Below are positions 54,917 through 63,903 of a stretch of DNA of 64,000 nucleotides, in pieces. Position numbers and translations under genes: made by a program. The stretch is from Pseudoalteromonas sp. N1230-9. Lineage in GTDB: Bacteria; Pseudomonadota; Gammaproteobacteria; Enterobacterales; Alteromonadaceae. The notes beneath the pieces are model-generated. The model was not told the origin of the DNA, searched no databases, and saw nothing but the letters and a program-made list of their open reading frames with translations. Positions within the stretch are counted from its first letter, which is position 1; every line of letters starts with the position of its first letter. The stretch is taken from assembly GCF_032716425.1 (NCBI RefSeq), contig NZ_CP090419.1, forward strand, positions 2,296,001-2,360,000, written 5' to 3'.

Positions 54917-57074
54917 ATTGTGTTTGTTGGATCAAATTTAACAGCTCTGCAGTGGCAGTTGCATCAGCTAATGCTCTATGGTGGTTAGTTAGATTCAGTT
55001 CAAAATGAGCCGCCAAGTTACCGAGCGAATAGGACTTAAGCTTTGGAAATGCTCTTCGTGATTCAACCACAGTACATAGCTTGGGCATTTTAAAGCCTTG
55101 CCCAAGTGCAGCGTATTCTTTACGAATAAAGCCATAGTCAAAATTCACGTTGTGAGCAACAAATACACTGCCTTTTAATAGTGAGCGTAGTGTATCGGCT
55201 ACCTCTTCAAAGCGTGGGGCATCACGGACCATGGCAGCATTGATACCGGTAAGTTTAGTAATAAACGGTGGAATGCTTCGCTCAGGGTTAATTAAGCTTG
55301 CCCATTGATTTATCACCTCGCCAGTTTGCACTTGCACAACGGCTATTTCCGTAATTTTGTTATTACCTTGTAGGCCGCCTGTGGTTTCTATATCAACCAC
55401 GCTGTAAATGCGATTAGGGTCATTAAACCAATTTACCGCAACGATGTTCACAGTAAAGCCGTGCTGTTTTAAAACATCAATACTGACAAGTTGGTTACGT
55501 CTTAGTTTGTCGCCTGGGGCCTTTACTTCTTCGAATGTGAGCTTGTCCTCTTTGAGCACCATTAAATCTGGGTAACCATCTTTTAGCTGCTTAAATGTTT
55601 TTGTCATTTGCAAAACATGTGACTTTAAATTTTGTAAATCACTGTATTTTATAAGTAATTTTAATGGTTCTAAAACATCACTGTGCCATTGAAATAAACC
55701 TGTCGGTGTATCGTAAAACTGCCCTGCCGCTTTACACACATGCTTAAACCAAGCATCACTTGAGGTTAAAAATGCTAACTTTTGTTCTATTTGTTTTTGC
55801 TGTGAGTCGTAAAAGTTATCAGCAAGAAGTACTTTGGGGTAAATATCAAATTCGTTGCATGGTGGGTGCGGCGTATCAATAAAAAGTTCTTGCCAAAATG
55901 TCAGTGTAAATAAGCTCAACCAAAGGTTATTTTCGCTAAAAAAGACAGTGCATTCCTGTTGCTGATAATGCTCACACACCCCTTGCTCTACGTCACCACG
56001 ATAAATGTCATCAATGTTTAATTGATGCTCTGTATCAACGAGCATTTGCGTTAAACGCGAGCGTTGTTGTTTATTGTATTTGCGTTGTAAGAAATCCTCT
56101 GCAAAATACAAAATGCCATCATCAAGTGGATCGTGAATTATTTGCTCAAGCTTTTGCTCAACCCACTCTTTATCCCCCTCTTTATAGCGCTGGCGAATTG
56201 CTAGCTCTTGCGCTTCACTACTGCCTTCACAGTATTCGAGTAACTCACATGCAAACGCTAAATCATGCTCCTTCAACTGCTTATATAAGCGAATAAGTAA
56301 TTTGTTTTTGATACTCTGGGCTAATTCATCTTCACAGCTAATGGCTAAAAGTGCTTGGGCTAAATTTTGATACTGCGCTGCTGACTCGCTTTGCTTAAAC
56401 TGCATGCGCAATTGATTTAATTGATACTGTGTTTGTGCTTCGGCCAAGGTTTGAAAACGCGACAGCGTTTTGCTGACATCACCACGTACTTTGGCTATCC
56501 CTAAATCACGCATCACAAAGCGATTTTGGTGGTTTATATCACCACCACTCAAGCGACCACTATATAAAAACTCAAAGTACTCGTAATACTGGCTTCGGCT
56601 ATTCATCACAAATTGACTAAAAAGCGTTTCTAACAGATTACTCGTACGATCGATGTGATCTTTGCATAGTTGAATTAATGCCCCTTTGCTTGCTGACTTT
56701 TTAAAAACAACAGTAGATGACATTAGCTCATCATTCGCTAAAAGGCTCACCAACTCCGGCTTAGTTAAATGTTCAAGTACTAAGTCTAAATTTTCACTTG
56801 TGGGGTGTGCCACCAGCCCTTGCTGCTTAAGCTTAAAAATAGCACCATGAAGATTGGGGATCTCTTCATAATTAAGTGAGGATATTGCGACAAGTCTGGG
56901 CTTACGCGAGTAAATGCGCAATAAGGTACACAAGCTTTGCTCATCAAGTTGAATTAACCTTGATAGAAATAACTGCTGCTTAGCCGTTAACAGGCGTGTG
57001 CACTGAGTTTGGATAAACTCTGCAAGTTCAAAAAAGTGACTTAAATAGTATTTTGCTGGTAATTGTTTCTGCAT
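54900..57074 (-). CDS. VRR-NUC (FAN1-like) nuclease fused to a DnaQ-type 3'-5' exonuclease
   Basis: 724 aa from ATG 57074 (a GTG four codons earlier is possible). Residues 1-490 are helical, resembling the FAN1 N-terminal and TPR-like regions; residues 500-545 hold the VRR-NUC site: Asp503 (GYPDLMV), Glu516-x-Lys518 (EEVKAPGD) and Gln528. Residues 557-720 are a DEDDh exonuclease: Asp561, Glu563 (VDIETTG), Asp646 (NVNFDYG), His699 (NHHRALAD), Asp704. FAN1 proteins cut flap and crosslink DNA; the DnaQ part would trim or proofread 3' ends. The two nucleases in one chain suggest DNA repair. No neighbours help. Confidence 0.85.
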   Translation of the reverse strand: MQKQLPAKYYLSHFFELAEFIQTQCTRLLTAKQQLFLSRLIQLDEQSLCTLLRIYSRKPRLVAISSLNYEEIPNLHGAIFKLKQQGLVAHPTSENLDLVLEHLTKPELVSLLANDELMSSTVVFKKSASKGALIQLCKDHIDRTSNLLETLFSQFVMNSRSQYYEYFEFLYSGRLSGGDINHQNRFVMRDLGIAKVRGDVSKTLSRFQTLAEAQTQYQLNQLRMQFKQSESAAQYQNLAQALLAISCEDELAQSIKNKLLIRLYKQLKEHDLAFACELLEYCEGSSEAQELAIRQRYKEGDKEWVEQKLEQIIHDPLDDGILYFAEDFLQRKYNKQQRSRLTQMLVDTEHQLNIDDIYRGDVEQGVCEHYQQQECTVFFSENNLWLSLFTLTFWQELFIDTPHPPCNEFDIYPKVLLADNFYDSQQKQIEQKLAFLTSSDAWFKHVCKAAGQFYDTPTGLFQWHSDVLEPLKLLIKYSDLQNLKSHVLQMTKTFKQLKDGYPDLMVLKEDKLTFEEVKAPGDKLRRNQLVSIDVLKQHGFTVNIVAVNWFNDPNRIYSVVDIETTGGLQGNNKITEIAVVQVQTGEVINQWASLINPERSIPPFITKLTGINAAMVRDAPRFEEVADTLRSLLKGSVFVAHNVNFDYGFIRKEYAALGQGFKMPKLCTVVESRRAFPKLKSYSLGNLAAHFELNLTNHHRALADATATAELLNLIQQTQSKKAS

Positions 57075-57138
57075 AGCTAACACCACGACTGTATATAAAC
57101 ACAGTATCAGGTATTAGCTTGCTAATTTCAATGTTTGA

Positions 57139-57327
57139 TTACTTAACTTTTAATATGCCTACAACCGCACAGATTGCACCACCTACCATACCTAACCACG
57201 CTTCAATCGGTGTATCACCACTTAGCGTACGACTTACTTGCGCGCTGGCAGAGTCATATACGTTATATCCCCACACAGCCAGTGCAACACCAATGAGGAT
57301 AAGTGCAATACCAATTATTTTACCCAT
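57139..57327 (-). CDS. DUF3185 family membrane protein
   Basis: 62 aa with two membrane helices and the central TLSGDTPIEAWLGMVGG, the DUF3185 signature. Function unknown. Confidence 0.82.
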   Translation of the reverse strand: MGKIIGIALILIGVALAVWGYNVYDSASAQVSRTLSGDTPIEAWLGMVGGAICAVVGILKVK

Positions 57328-57391
57328 AGTTTTTTATTCCTTATTGTTGTACATAATCAGTGTTGCACATAAACACGGAGGCTGCAAAATT

Positions 57392-58801
57392 TCACTTTAA
57401 TATCAAACTAAAGGTAATTGTTTGCTCACTTTGCTCAACCAATAGTTCTGCATCAATAGCTTTCGTTAATGCATTTGCTATCGATAACCCCAGCCCAAAG
57501 TTATCATTTGACGTTCGCGCGGTGTCTTTTTGCCAAAGTGGGTCAAATAACTGGCTCATTTCCTCCTTACTTAAAGCGGTTAAGAGCGTATTCCTTACCG
57601 TTAAAATGATTGAGCTCCCTGCTCTTTTAGTTTTAATCAACACATATGTACCTTCAGGGCTATATTGCTTAGCATTATTCACCAAGTTGGTAATAATAGA
57701 CTCAAGCGCAAATATATTACTGATTATGGCCGGCAGGGTTTTATCGAGTTCAAATTCGAGTCTCGATGTATCACCGTTTTCCAACACTCGCATAGTCACC
57801 TGATTTAAATCACACGCCTCATTTTTTGGCAAAACCTGATCACTGTATTTATGCAGTAGCAACAAGTTAGAAACAATGCTTTTTAGACGCTGGCTAATGT
57901 TTAGCACTTCCGGCTTAAAGTCTTCATTGAGTTGTTGTTCTTTGGGAAAACGAATGGCCACTTCTGCCATATTAATTAACTCTGCAATGGGTGTTTTAAG
58001 TTCATGGGCGATATCTGACGTTAAACGTTTCTCACGAAAATAAAGCTGCCTGTTTTCTTGTATGAACGCGTTTAGACTCTCAACAATCGGCTGCAACTCT
58101 TTTACAGGCTCTTTAATTACAATTTGAGCACTTTTATCGGCAATACTAAGTAGGCTTATATCTTTGTTGAGTTGATTTAATGGCGCAAGCGATGAATCAA
58201 CTGACTTACGGACAAAAAGTCGAATAAATACAATGACGGTGACGGTCGTGACAACAAAAATAATATCAATGAGCCAAAGAATAAAGTCCACTTCTTCTGA
58301 TGAGGCTGCGTACGCTAGGGTAAGAGGCATTTGAACAGCAGACTTATTACTTTCGTAGTTACCCGCTCTTACATGCGATTCAGCCTGAGGAAAAAAGCGA
58401 GTATAAATGATTCTACCGTCACGGCCATCGGGCAGTTTAGCAGCAATAATTTTCGATTCGCCAACGCCTAAACTTTGCAATGTAAGGGTCTTTACTTTAA
58501 ATAAATTAAGGCTTTTAGAGCGCGTAAATACGCCTGTTTCTGTCCAGATTTGAAAATATTCAGGTTCAACCTTACCATCAAACTCTGGCATAAATTCACT
58601 TGAAAAGTTAAACGCCAGTCCTTGCTCATCTTCATGTACCAAGGTCATTAACATCCCTGCTTTTGACTGCAGGCCGCGATTAAATTCGTTATCAATCCAG
58701 CTATCAACAGCAATATCGGTGGCTAATAAAATACTTAAAACAAGCCCAGTAATAGCAATTGATAAAGTGACAACCAGCTTACTTCGAATTGATTTCATCA
58801 C
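57392..58801 (-). CDS. Sensor histidine kinase of an OmpR-type two-component system
   Basis: 469 aa. TM helices near 8-28 and 172-195 flank a periplasmic sensor of about 140 residues, then HAMP, His in TSDIAHELKTPIAEL, N box NLVNNAKQYSP and G box NFGLGLSIA. The overall layout is that of the QseC/PmrB group. Its ATG overlaps the regulator stop by 4 nt. Controls, by neighbourhood, envelope-modifying genes across the intergenic region. Confidence 0.9.
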   Translation of the reverse strand: MMKSIRSKLVVTLSIAITGLVLSILLATDIAVDSWIDNEFNRGLQSKAGMLMTLVHEDEQGLAFNFSSEFMPEFDGKVEPEYFQIWTETGVFTRSKSLNLFKVKTLTLQSLGVGESKIIAAKLPDGRDGRIIYTRFFPQAESHVRAGNYESNKSAVQMPLTLAYAASSEEVDFILWLIDIIFVVTTVTVIVFIRLFVRKSVDSSLAPLNQLNKDISLLSIADKSAQIVIKEPVKELQPIVESLNAFIQENRQLYFREKRLTSDIAHELKTPIAELINMAEVAIRFPKEQQLNEDFKPEVLNISQRLKSIVSNLLLLHKYSDQVLPKNEACDLNQVTMRVLENGDTSRLEFELDKTLPAIISNIFALESIITNLVNNAKQYSPEGTYVLIKTKRAGSSIILTVRNTLLTALSKEEMSQLFDPLWQKDTARTSNDNFGLGLSIANALTKAIDAELLVEQSEQTITFSLILK

Positions 58802-59472
58802 TTACCTTGTACTATGTAGCCAAAGCCACGCTTAGTTTGAATGGGAAGTTCTCCACCAGCCGCTCTTACTTTTTTACGGGCAGATGATAAATGTGCTTCG
58901 ATTGAATTCTTGGATACTAAATCGTATTGACCTGCAATGTAACTACTCAGTTTTTCTGCTGTGATGACTTTATTTTGATTACTAAACAAGCACTCAACTA
59001 TTTTATACTCGTTAGGTGTTAAGTCGATTACTGTATCGCCCACTTGTAATAATTTAAGCTGCAAGTTAAGCGCCAAACTATTAATATAAATCACATCACT
59101 TTTTGCTTTCAAATTTCCACGACGCGTTAAGTTTAATAACCGTGCATGTAATTCATCAAACGAAAAAGGCTTTGTTAAGTAATCATCAGCGCCTGTGAGC
59201 AGCCCTCTAACTCTATCTTCTGGCTCTTGTTTAGCCGATAAAATAAGTACTCGCACATCAAGCTGCTTTGCTCTGATGGTTTGCAGTAAAGTAATGCCAT
59301 CAATACTCGGTAGCATTAAATCAAGAACTATTAGTTCATACTCTCCTGACATAGCCATACTTAACCCTTCGGCTCCATCTCCTGTTTCATCAATGGTAAA
59401 ACCTAAGTTTTCAAGACCTATTCGTAAACTGCGTCGCAAAGACGCCGAATCTTCAATGAGTAATAGCTTCAT
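58798..59472 (-). CDS. OmpR-family response regulator (PmrA/QseB-like)
   Basis: 224 aa. Receiver with phosphoacceptor Asp51 (IVLDLMLP) and LTKPFSFDELHAR; the C-terminal winged helix has DLTPNEYKIVECLF and SAR KKVRAAGG-like region near the end. CTTAAG-N5-CTTAAG boxes upstream fit PmrA/QseB-group regulators. Autoregulation and activation of the divergent operon are likely. Confidence 0.9.
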   Translation of the reverse strand: MKLLLIEDSASLRRSLRIGLENLGFTIDETGDGAEGLSMAMSGEYELIVLDLMLPSIDGITLLQTIRAKQLDVRVLILSAKQEPEDRVRGLLTGADDYLTKPFSFDELHARLLNLTRRGNLKAKSDVIYINSLALNLQLKLLQVGDTVIDLTPNEYKIVECLFSNQNKVITAEKLSSYIAGQYDLVSKNSIEAHLSSARKKVRAAGGELPIQTKRGFGYIVQGK

Positions 59473-59490
59473 AGCTCTCTCTTATAAAAC

Positions 59491-59496
59491 ATTCTA
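59491..59496 (-). promoter_or_regulatory. -10 box for the two-component operon
   Basis: On the minus strand TAGAAT, 21 bp after the nearer CTTAAG repeat and about 20 bp before ATG 59472. This spacing suits an activator-dependent promoter. Confidence 0.45.
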
Positions 59497-59517
59497 AGCG
59501 TAGCTTACGCTGTAAAA

Positions 59518-59545
59518 CTTAAGATTTACTTAAGGTTTACTGAAT
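59518..59545. promoter_or_regulatory. PmrA/QseB-like direct repeats, set A
   Basis: CTTAAG (59518-59523), ATTTA, CTTAAG (59529-59534), then a degenerate CTGAAT (59540-59545). The 11-bp period is one helical turn. CTTAAG is self-complementary, so either strand reads the same; position suggests it serves the two-component operon. Confidence 0.75.
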
Positions 59546-59564
59546 TTTAGCTAACCCAGTAAAC

Positions 59565-59592
59565 ATTAAGTTTTTCATAAGTATTTCTTAAG
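59565..59592. promoter_or_regulatory. PmrA/QseB-like direct repeats, set B
   Basis: ATTAAG (59565-59570), TTTTT, CATAAG (59576-59581), TATTT, CTTAAG (59587-59592): three copies with 11-bp period. A -10-like GATACT (59612-59617) follows 19 bp later, upstream of the LTA-synthase-like gene. Confidence 0.7.
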
Positions 59593-59639
59593 CTTTGCTT
59601 CCTAGTATTGCGATACTTTTCGATTAAGTAAGTATAACT

Positions 59640-61583
59640 ATGCAAGCAATCACATCCGTTCTAAAACCACTATTACGTTTTACGCTACTGATTATGTCAG
59701 TTTTTATATTGTCTAGAATGGGCTTGCTATTATGGCAACACCAAAGGTTAGCTGATGGCGATTGCCTAGCCGTTTTATTGGGCGGCTTAAGAGTCGACTT
59801 AAGTAGTTTAGGCTACTTGTCAGCCTTGGCTGTTTTGATGTTACTCGCTGATGTGCTTGTGCGCAGCAAAACCGCTTTATTTCGCCGTGCGTTTACTCTT
59901 TATAGCAGCATAGTCGTGACTTTAATCGTGGTTGTTGAGGCTTCGACCCCCGCGTTTATTACCCAGTACGATGTACGACCAAATCGTTTATTTGTCGAAT
60001 ATCTCGATTACCCTCAAGAAGTCTTTTCTATGCTATTACATGGCCACCTATTTGCCATGATAAGCACCTTAATTATTGCAACGCTTAGTTGTGTGTTTGC
60101 GTATCGTTATGTAAATGCAGCATTTAGCAAACAGCAAAATGCTAAAACGGTTAGCCAAATGGTGATACTCGTTACTACTTTATTAGTTTGCTTAATTAGC
60201 GCAAGAGGCACTGTAAGCCATCGCCCTTTAAACCCTGCATTAGTGTACTTTTCAAGTGACTCACTGGTTAACTCTTTGGCTCTAAATTCAACTTACAGTG
60301 TTGCATTTGCAATTAAAAATATGGGCAATGAAAAAAATGCCAGTAGTTTGTACGGCACCATGCCACGTAATGAGATTTTACAAACGGTAAAGCAAGCAGC
60401 CTATAAAAATCAGTTTGTAACGCAGAGTATTCCTACCCTAGCCAACAACACACCTTTTAATACAGGCAAACACAAGAATTTAGTGATCATTTTAGAAGAA
60501 AGCTTAGGCGCACGCTTTGTTGGTGAACTAGGTGGTATTGGTGTAACTCCTGAGCTTGATAAGCTTTATCAGCAAGGCTGGGGGTTTGATAACTTATACG
60601 CAACGGGCACACGCTCTGTACGCGGCATCGAGGCCGTAACAACCGGATTTCCTCCTTCGCCTTCACGATCTGTAGTAAAGCTCTCTAAGTCACAGCACAA
60701 CTTTTTCTCACTCGCTGATGTATTAAGCCGCACAGGCTATACCACCCAGTTTATTTACGGTGGTGAAAGTCATTTTGATAACATGAAAAGCTTTTTCTTA
60801 GGGAATGGCTTTAGCGATATTGTAGATATTAGTGACATGCAAAGCCCAGAGTTTATCTCATCTTGGGGCGCAAGCGACGAAGACTTGTTTAATCAAGCTG
60901 ATAAAGAGCTAAGTGAGCTAAATAAATCAGGCAAACCATTTTTCAGCCTTGTGTTTACCTCAAGTAACCACGACCCATTCGATATTCCAGAGGGTAAAGT
61001 AACACTGCCTGAAGGCCACGACCCAGAAAACGTCAAGCGCGATCTCGCAATCAAATATGCTGACTATGCACTAGGAAAATTCATCGCGAAGGCAAAAACG
61101 CAAGATTACTGGCAAGACACCGTCTTTTTAGTGGTTGCGGATCATGATGTACGCGTGTTTGGTTCAGAGCCTGTGCCGCTTAAATCTTTCCACATCCCTG
61201 CTGTGATCCTAAATAGTGATATGGATGCAAAGCGCGATACTCGCTTAGTCAGCCAAATTGATTTACCCGTTACTTTGTTGTCGTTATTAGGCGTTGAGCA
61301 AGCAACCCCCATGCTTGGTTATGATTTAACTCAACAATACCCTGTTGAGCGCGCCATGATGCAGTACTACGACAACTTTGCTTACGTAGAAAATGGTGAA
61401 GCCGTAATACTCATGCCAAATCAAAAAGTGAGTTATTGGCGTTATGACCCTTCAAGTAAAACCCAAGTTGCCATTGATAAAGGTGGCAGCAGCGTTGAGC
61501 TTGCAAAAAAAGCCTTAGCGCACGTCTTATTTAGCAATTTAGCTTATACCGAACAGTTGTATCGCTTACCAAATAAATCGTAG
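59640..61583 (+). CDS. LTA-synthase-family phosphoglycerol/phosphoethanolamine transferase
   Basis: 647 aa. Five membrane helices (to about 205), then a periplasmic sulfatase-fold domain: metal/nucleophile sites NLVIILEES, TGTRSVRGIEAVTTGFPPS (Thr nucleophile) and VVADHDVRVFG. The family moves phosphoglycerol (LTA or membrane-derived oligosaccharide) or related head groups from lipids, leaving diacylglycerol. The target in a Gram-negative is unknown. It is followed 9 bp later by eptA. Confidence 0.88.
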   Translation: MQAITSVLKPLLRFTLLIMSVFILSRMGLLLWQHQRLADGDCLAVLLGGLRVDLSSLGYLSALAVLMLLADVLVRSKTALFRRAFTLYSSIVVTLIVVVEASTPAFITQYDVRPNRLFVEYLDYPQEVFSMLLHGHLFAMISTLIIATLSCVFAYRYVNAAFSKQQNAKTVSQMVILVTTLLVCLISARGTVSHRPLNPALVYFSSDSLVNSLALNSTYSVAFAIKNMGNEKNASSLYGTMPRNEILQTVKQAAYKNQFVTQSIPTLANNTPFNTGKHKNLVIILEESLGARFVGELGGIGVTPELDKLYQQGWGFDNLYATGTRSVRGIEAVTTGFPPSPSRSVVKLSKSQHNFFSLADVLSRTGYTTQFIYGGESHFDNMKSFFLGNGFSDIVDISDMQSPEFISSWGASDEDLFNQADKELSELNKSGKPFFSLVFTSSNHDPFDIPEGKVTLPEGHDPENVKRDLAIKYADYALGKFIAKAKTQDYWQDTVFLVVADHDVRVFGSEPVPLKSFHIPAVILNSDMDAKRDTRLVSQIDLPVTLLSLLGVEQATPMLGYDLTQQYPVERAMMQYYDNFAYVENGEAVILMPNQKVSYWRYDPSSKTQVAIDKGGSSVELAKKALAHVLFSNLAYTEQLYRLPNKS

Positions 61584-61592
61584 CGATGAGGA

Positions 61593-63224
61593 ATGATTAT
61601 GAGCATGCAAATTAAACAACTCCTTACTAAAAAATGGCACGTTAGCTACAGCCAATTTGTCTGGCTGGTGTCGTTGTACTTGGTTATTGTATTTAATGGT
61701 CTGTTTTTATTTAATGTATTTGAAGCTGCAAGCAAACCTGAACATGTCGATTGGTTATTTATAGCAAGCGTACCGTTTTTCTTATTAGCACTGACGGCAA
61801 TGGTGTTAAGTTGGTTATCGTTAATCACCTTTGTAAAACCCGTGCTTTTAACAAGCATCGTGGTTTCATCGTTGTTGTTTTATGCAACCTTAAATTACGG
61901 TGTTATCTTTGATAAAAGCATGCTGCAAAATATCTTAGAAACAACTTCAGGCGAAGCATTTTCATACCTTAATGTACAAGTTATCGCTTTTATTTGTGTG
62001 TTAGGTGTACTGCCTGCTTACTTGTTTTCTCGCTTTAAAATTGTCGGAAACTTTCGTGTTCGCCTTAAAAGCTTTGCGTTTCTTAACGTTACAGCATTTA
62101 TTGCTGTAGCTGTTATTGCCGTTCCTTTTTATAAAGATTACGCCTCTGTAGGGCGTAATAATCGCCAATTAACCAGCTACATTACCCCTTTTGCATTTTA
62201 TACTGCGGGCTATAAGTACCTGCGCGATAATTATTTTTATCCACCTTTACCATTTAAAGTCTTAGATAAAACACCGCACCTATTAGCTAAGCAACAAAGT
62301 TCACTGACGATTATGGTGGTAGGCGAAACAGCGCGTGCAGCAAACTTTTCATTGCAAGGTTACGACAAGCCGACTAATCAATATACCCCTAAACTTGGCG
62401 TTAAATATTTCAGTGATGTTAGTTCATGTGGCACCGCAACGGCCATTTCTGTACCTTGTATGTTCTCGCGCTTAGATCGCAATCACTATGATTCGCGCAT
62501 CGCGCAAAGCCAAGAAAATGCCCTAGATATCATTCAACGAAGTGGTGTAGAAGTAACATGGATTGATAACAATAGCAGCTGTAAAGGGGTTTGTGTGCGG
62601 GTAAACTCACAAACGGTAGAACCAACAAAGAGCAACCCACTTTGTGACGGACGCTATTGTTTTGATGAAGTACTGGTTGAAGAATTAGCCGCAAAGCTTG
62701 CTAAAAGTCATGCGAAGCACCAACTAGTGGTGCTACATATGATTGGTTCACATGGGCCAACCTACTATCGACGCTATCCAGAAAAAGACAGTAAATTTTT
62801 GCCTGATTGCCCACGTAGCGATATCCAAAACTGTAGCAGTGAGCAACTTACCAATACCTATGATAATACCATTGCTTATACCGACCTAGTGCTGAGTAAA
62901 CTTATTAATTTACTGCAAAACAGTCAGGCGGATGACAAAGCTCTGCTGTATGTTTCTGATCACGGTGAATCACTGGGTGAAAAAGGCTTGTACTTACATG
63001 GCTTCCCGTATGCGTTAGCGCCTAAAGAGCAAACCCAAGTGCCTATGCTGTTTTGGAGTAATAAACTAGCCGATACCCGCTTTAATCAATGTATCGAACA
63101 GCAGCGTAACCAGGCTTTTTCGCATGATAACATTTTTGACACCTTACTTGGCTTAACCCATGTACAAAGCACTGAATATCACCCAGAGCAAGATATCTTT
63201 AATGCTTGCTCAATACAAAGCTAA
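61593..63224 (+). CDS. eptA: Lipid A phosphoethanolamine transferase
   Basis: 543 aa. Five membrane helices (to about 190), then a periplasmic sulfatase-fold domain: VVGETARAANFSLQGY with the metal Glu, SSCGTATAISVPCMFSR with the Thr nucleophile, and YVSDHGESLGE with Asp-His. Cys pairs (CGTAT..PC, CKGVC, CDGRYC, CPRSDIQNC) match the EptA/MCR disulfide pattern. Adds phosphoethanolamine to lipid A, lowering its charge and raising polymyxin tolerance. Confidence 0.93.
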   Translation: MIMSMQIKQLLTKKWHVSYSQFVWLVSLYLVIVFNGLFLFNVFEAASKPEHVDWLFIASVPFFLLALTAMVLSWLSLITFVKPVLLTSIVVSSLLFYATLNYGVIFDKSMLQNILETTSGEAFSYLNVQVIAFICVLGVLPAYLFSRFKIVGNFRVRLKSFAFLNVTAFIAVAVIAVPFYKDYASVGRNNRQLTSYITPFAFYTAGYKYLRDNYFYPPLPFKVLDKTPHLLAKQQSSLTIMVVGETARAANFSLQGYDKPTNQYTPKLGVKYFSDVSSCGTATAISVPCMFSRLDRNHYDSRIAQSQENALDIIQRSGVEVTWIDNNSSCKGVCVRVNSQTVEPTKSNPLCDGRYCFDEVLVEELAAKLAKSHAKHQLVVLHMIGSHGPTYYRRYPEKDSKFLPDCPRSDIQNCSSEQLTNTYDNTIAYTDLVLSKLINLLQNSQADDKALLYVSDHGESLGEKGLYLHGFPYALAPKEQTQVPMLFWSNKLADTRFNQCIEQQRNQAFSHDNIFDTLLGLTHVQSTEYHPEQDIFNACSIQS

Positions 63225-63244
63225 CGAAATAGAGATTTCATACT

Positions 63245-63625
63245 ATGCAATTTGATAGCACTAACAAACCCATTGGCATTAAACGTATTCGCCTCGCATT
63301 TAAAAATTCCCAACGAGCATTCACGTGGTTAGCAAAGCATGAGTCTGCTTTTAAGCAAGAGCTGATACTGTTGGTCCTAGCCATCGCAGTGGTTTTTGTC
63401 TGGCAGATTAGCCTGTATGAGAAAATTATGCTGCTTGTATCTGTGCTCTTTGTGATGTTTGCTGAAGTAGTCAATACGGCAATTGAAGCCGCCATAGACC
63501 GAATAGGCCTTGAAATTCATCCATTATCAGGCCTAGCTAAAGACTTAGGCTCCGCAGCCGTGCTGATTGCTCTAACGATTTGTGCGTTGGTATGGGGCGG
63601 CGTGTTTGTTAATAACCTAAGCTAA
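63245..63625 (+). CDS. dgkA: Diacylglycerol kinase
   Basis: 126 aa with three membrane helices. EVVNTAIEAAIDRIG is the catalytic signature. Rephosphorylates the diacylglycerol left when EptA (and perhaps the LTA-like enzyme) strip head groups from phospholipids, which explains its place right after eptA. Convergent overlap of 4 bp with the next gene. Confidence 0.93.
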   Translation: MQFDSTNKPIGIKRIRLAFKNSQRAFTWLAKHESAFKQELILLVLAIAVVFVWQISLYEKIMLLVSVLFVMFAEVVNTAIEAAIDRIGLEIHPLSGLAKDLGSAAVLIALTICALVWGGVFVNNLS

Positions 63626-63855
63626 CTCGCTTTTTTATCATCAGGGGTGTCATTACAAAATGCACAGTGGCGCCCTTTTGATGAATGATATAAACGGGTT
63701 GCGATAAAAATGGCCGTAGCAATAAAAGACCAAAGTAGCGCAAAACCCAATGCACTTAAGGGCTCATGGCCTTTCAAGATTTCTACCATAAATAATAAAA
63801 TAGCTACCAGCGTAAAAATTTTAGTGGCTCTGAGTATCCAAAATTTTGCACCCAT
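63622..63855 (-). CDS. Small two-helix membrane protein, unrecognised
   Basis: 77 aa with AAAGGAG before ATG 63855. Two membrane helices (about 10-27 and 34-54) and a tail with CAFC and basic residues. No family recognised. Confidence 0.7.
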   Translation of the reverse strand: MGAKFWILRATKIFTLVAILLFMVEILKGHEPLSALGFALLWSFIATAIFIATRLYHSSKGRHCAFCNDTPDDKKAS

Positions 63856-63903
63856 AACTTACTCCTTTAAAAGGATAAGTGTAGTTCAAATAAGAAAAAC
63901 ACC

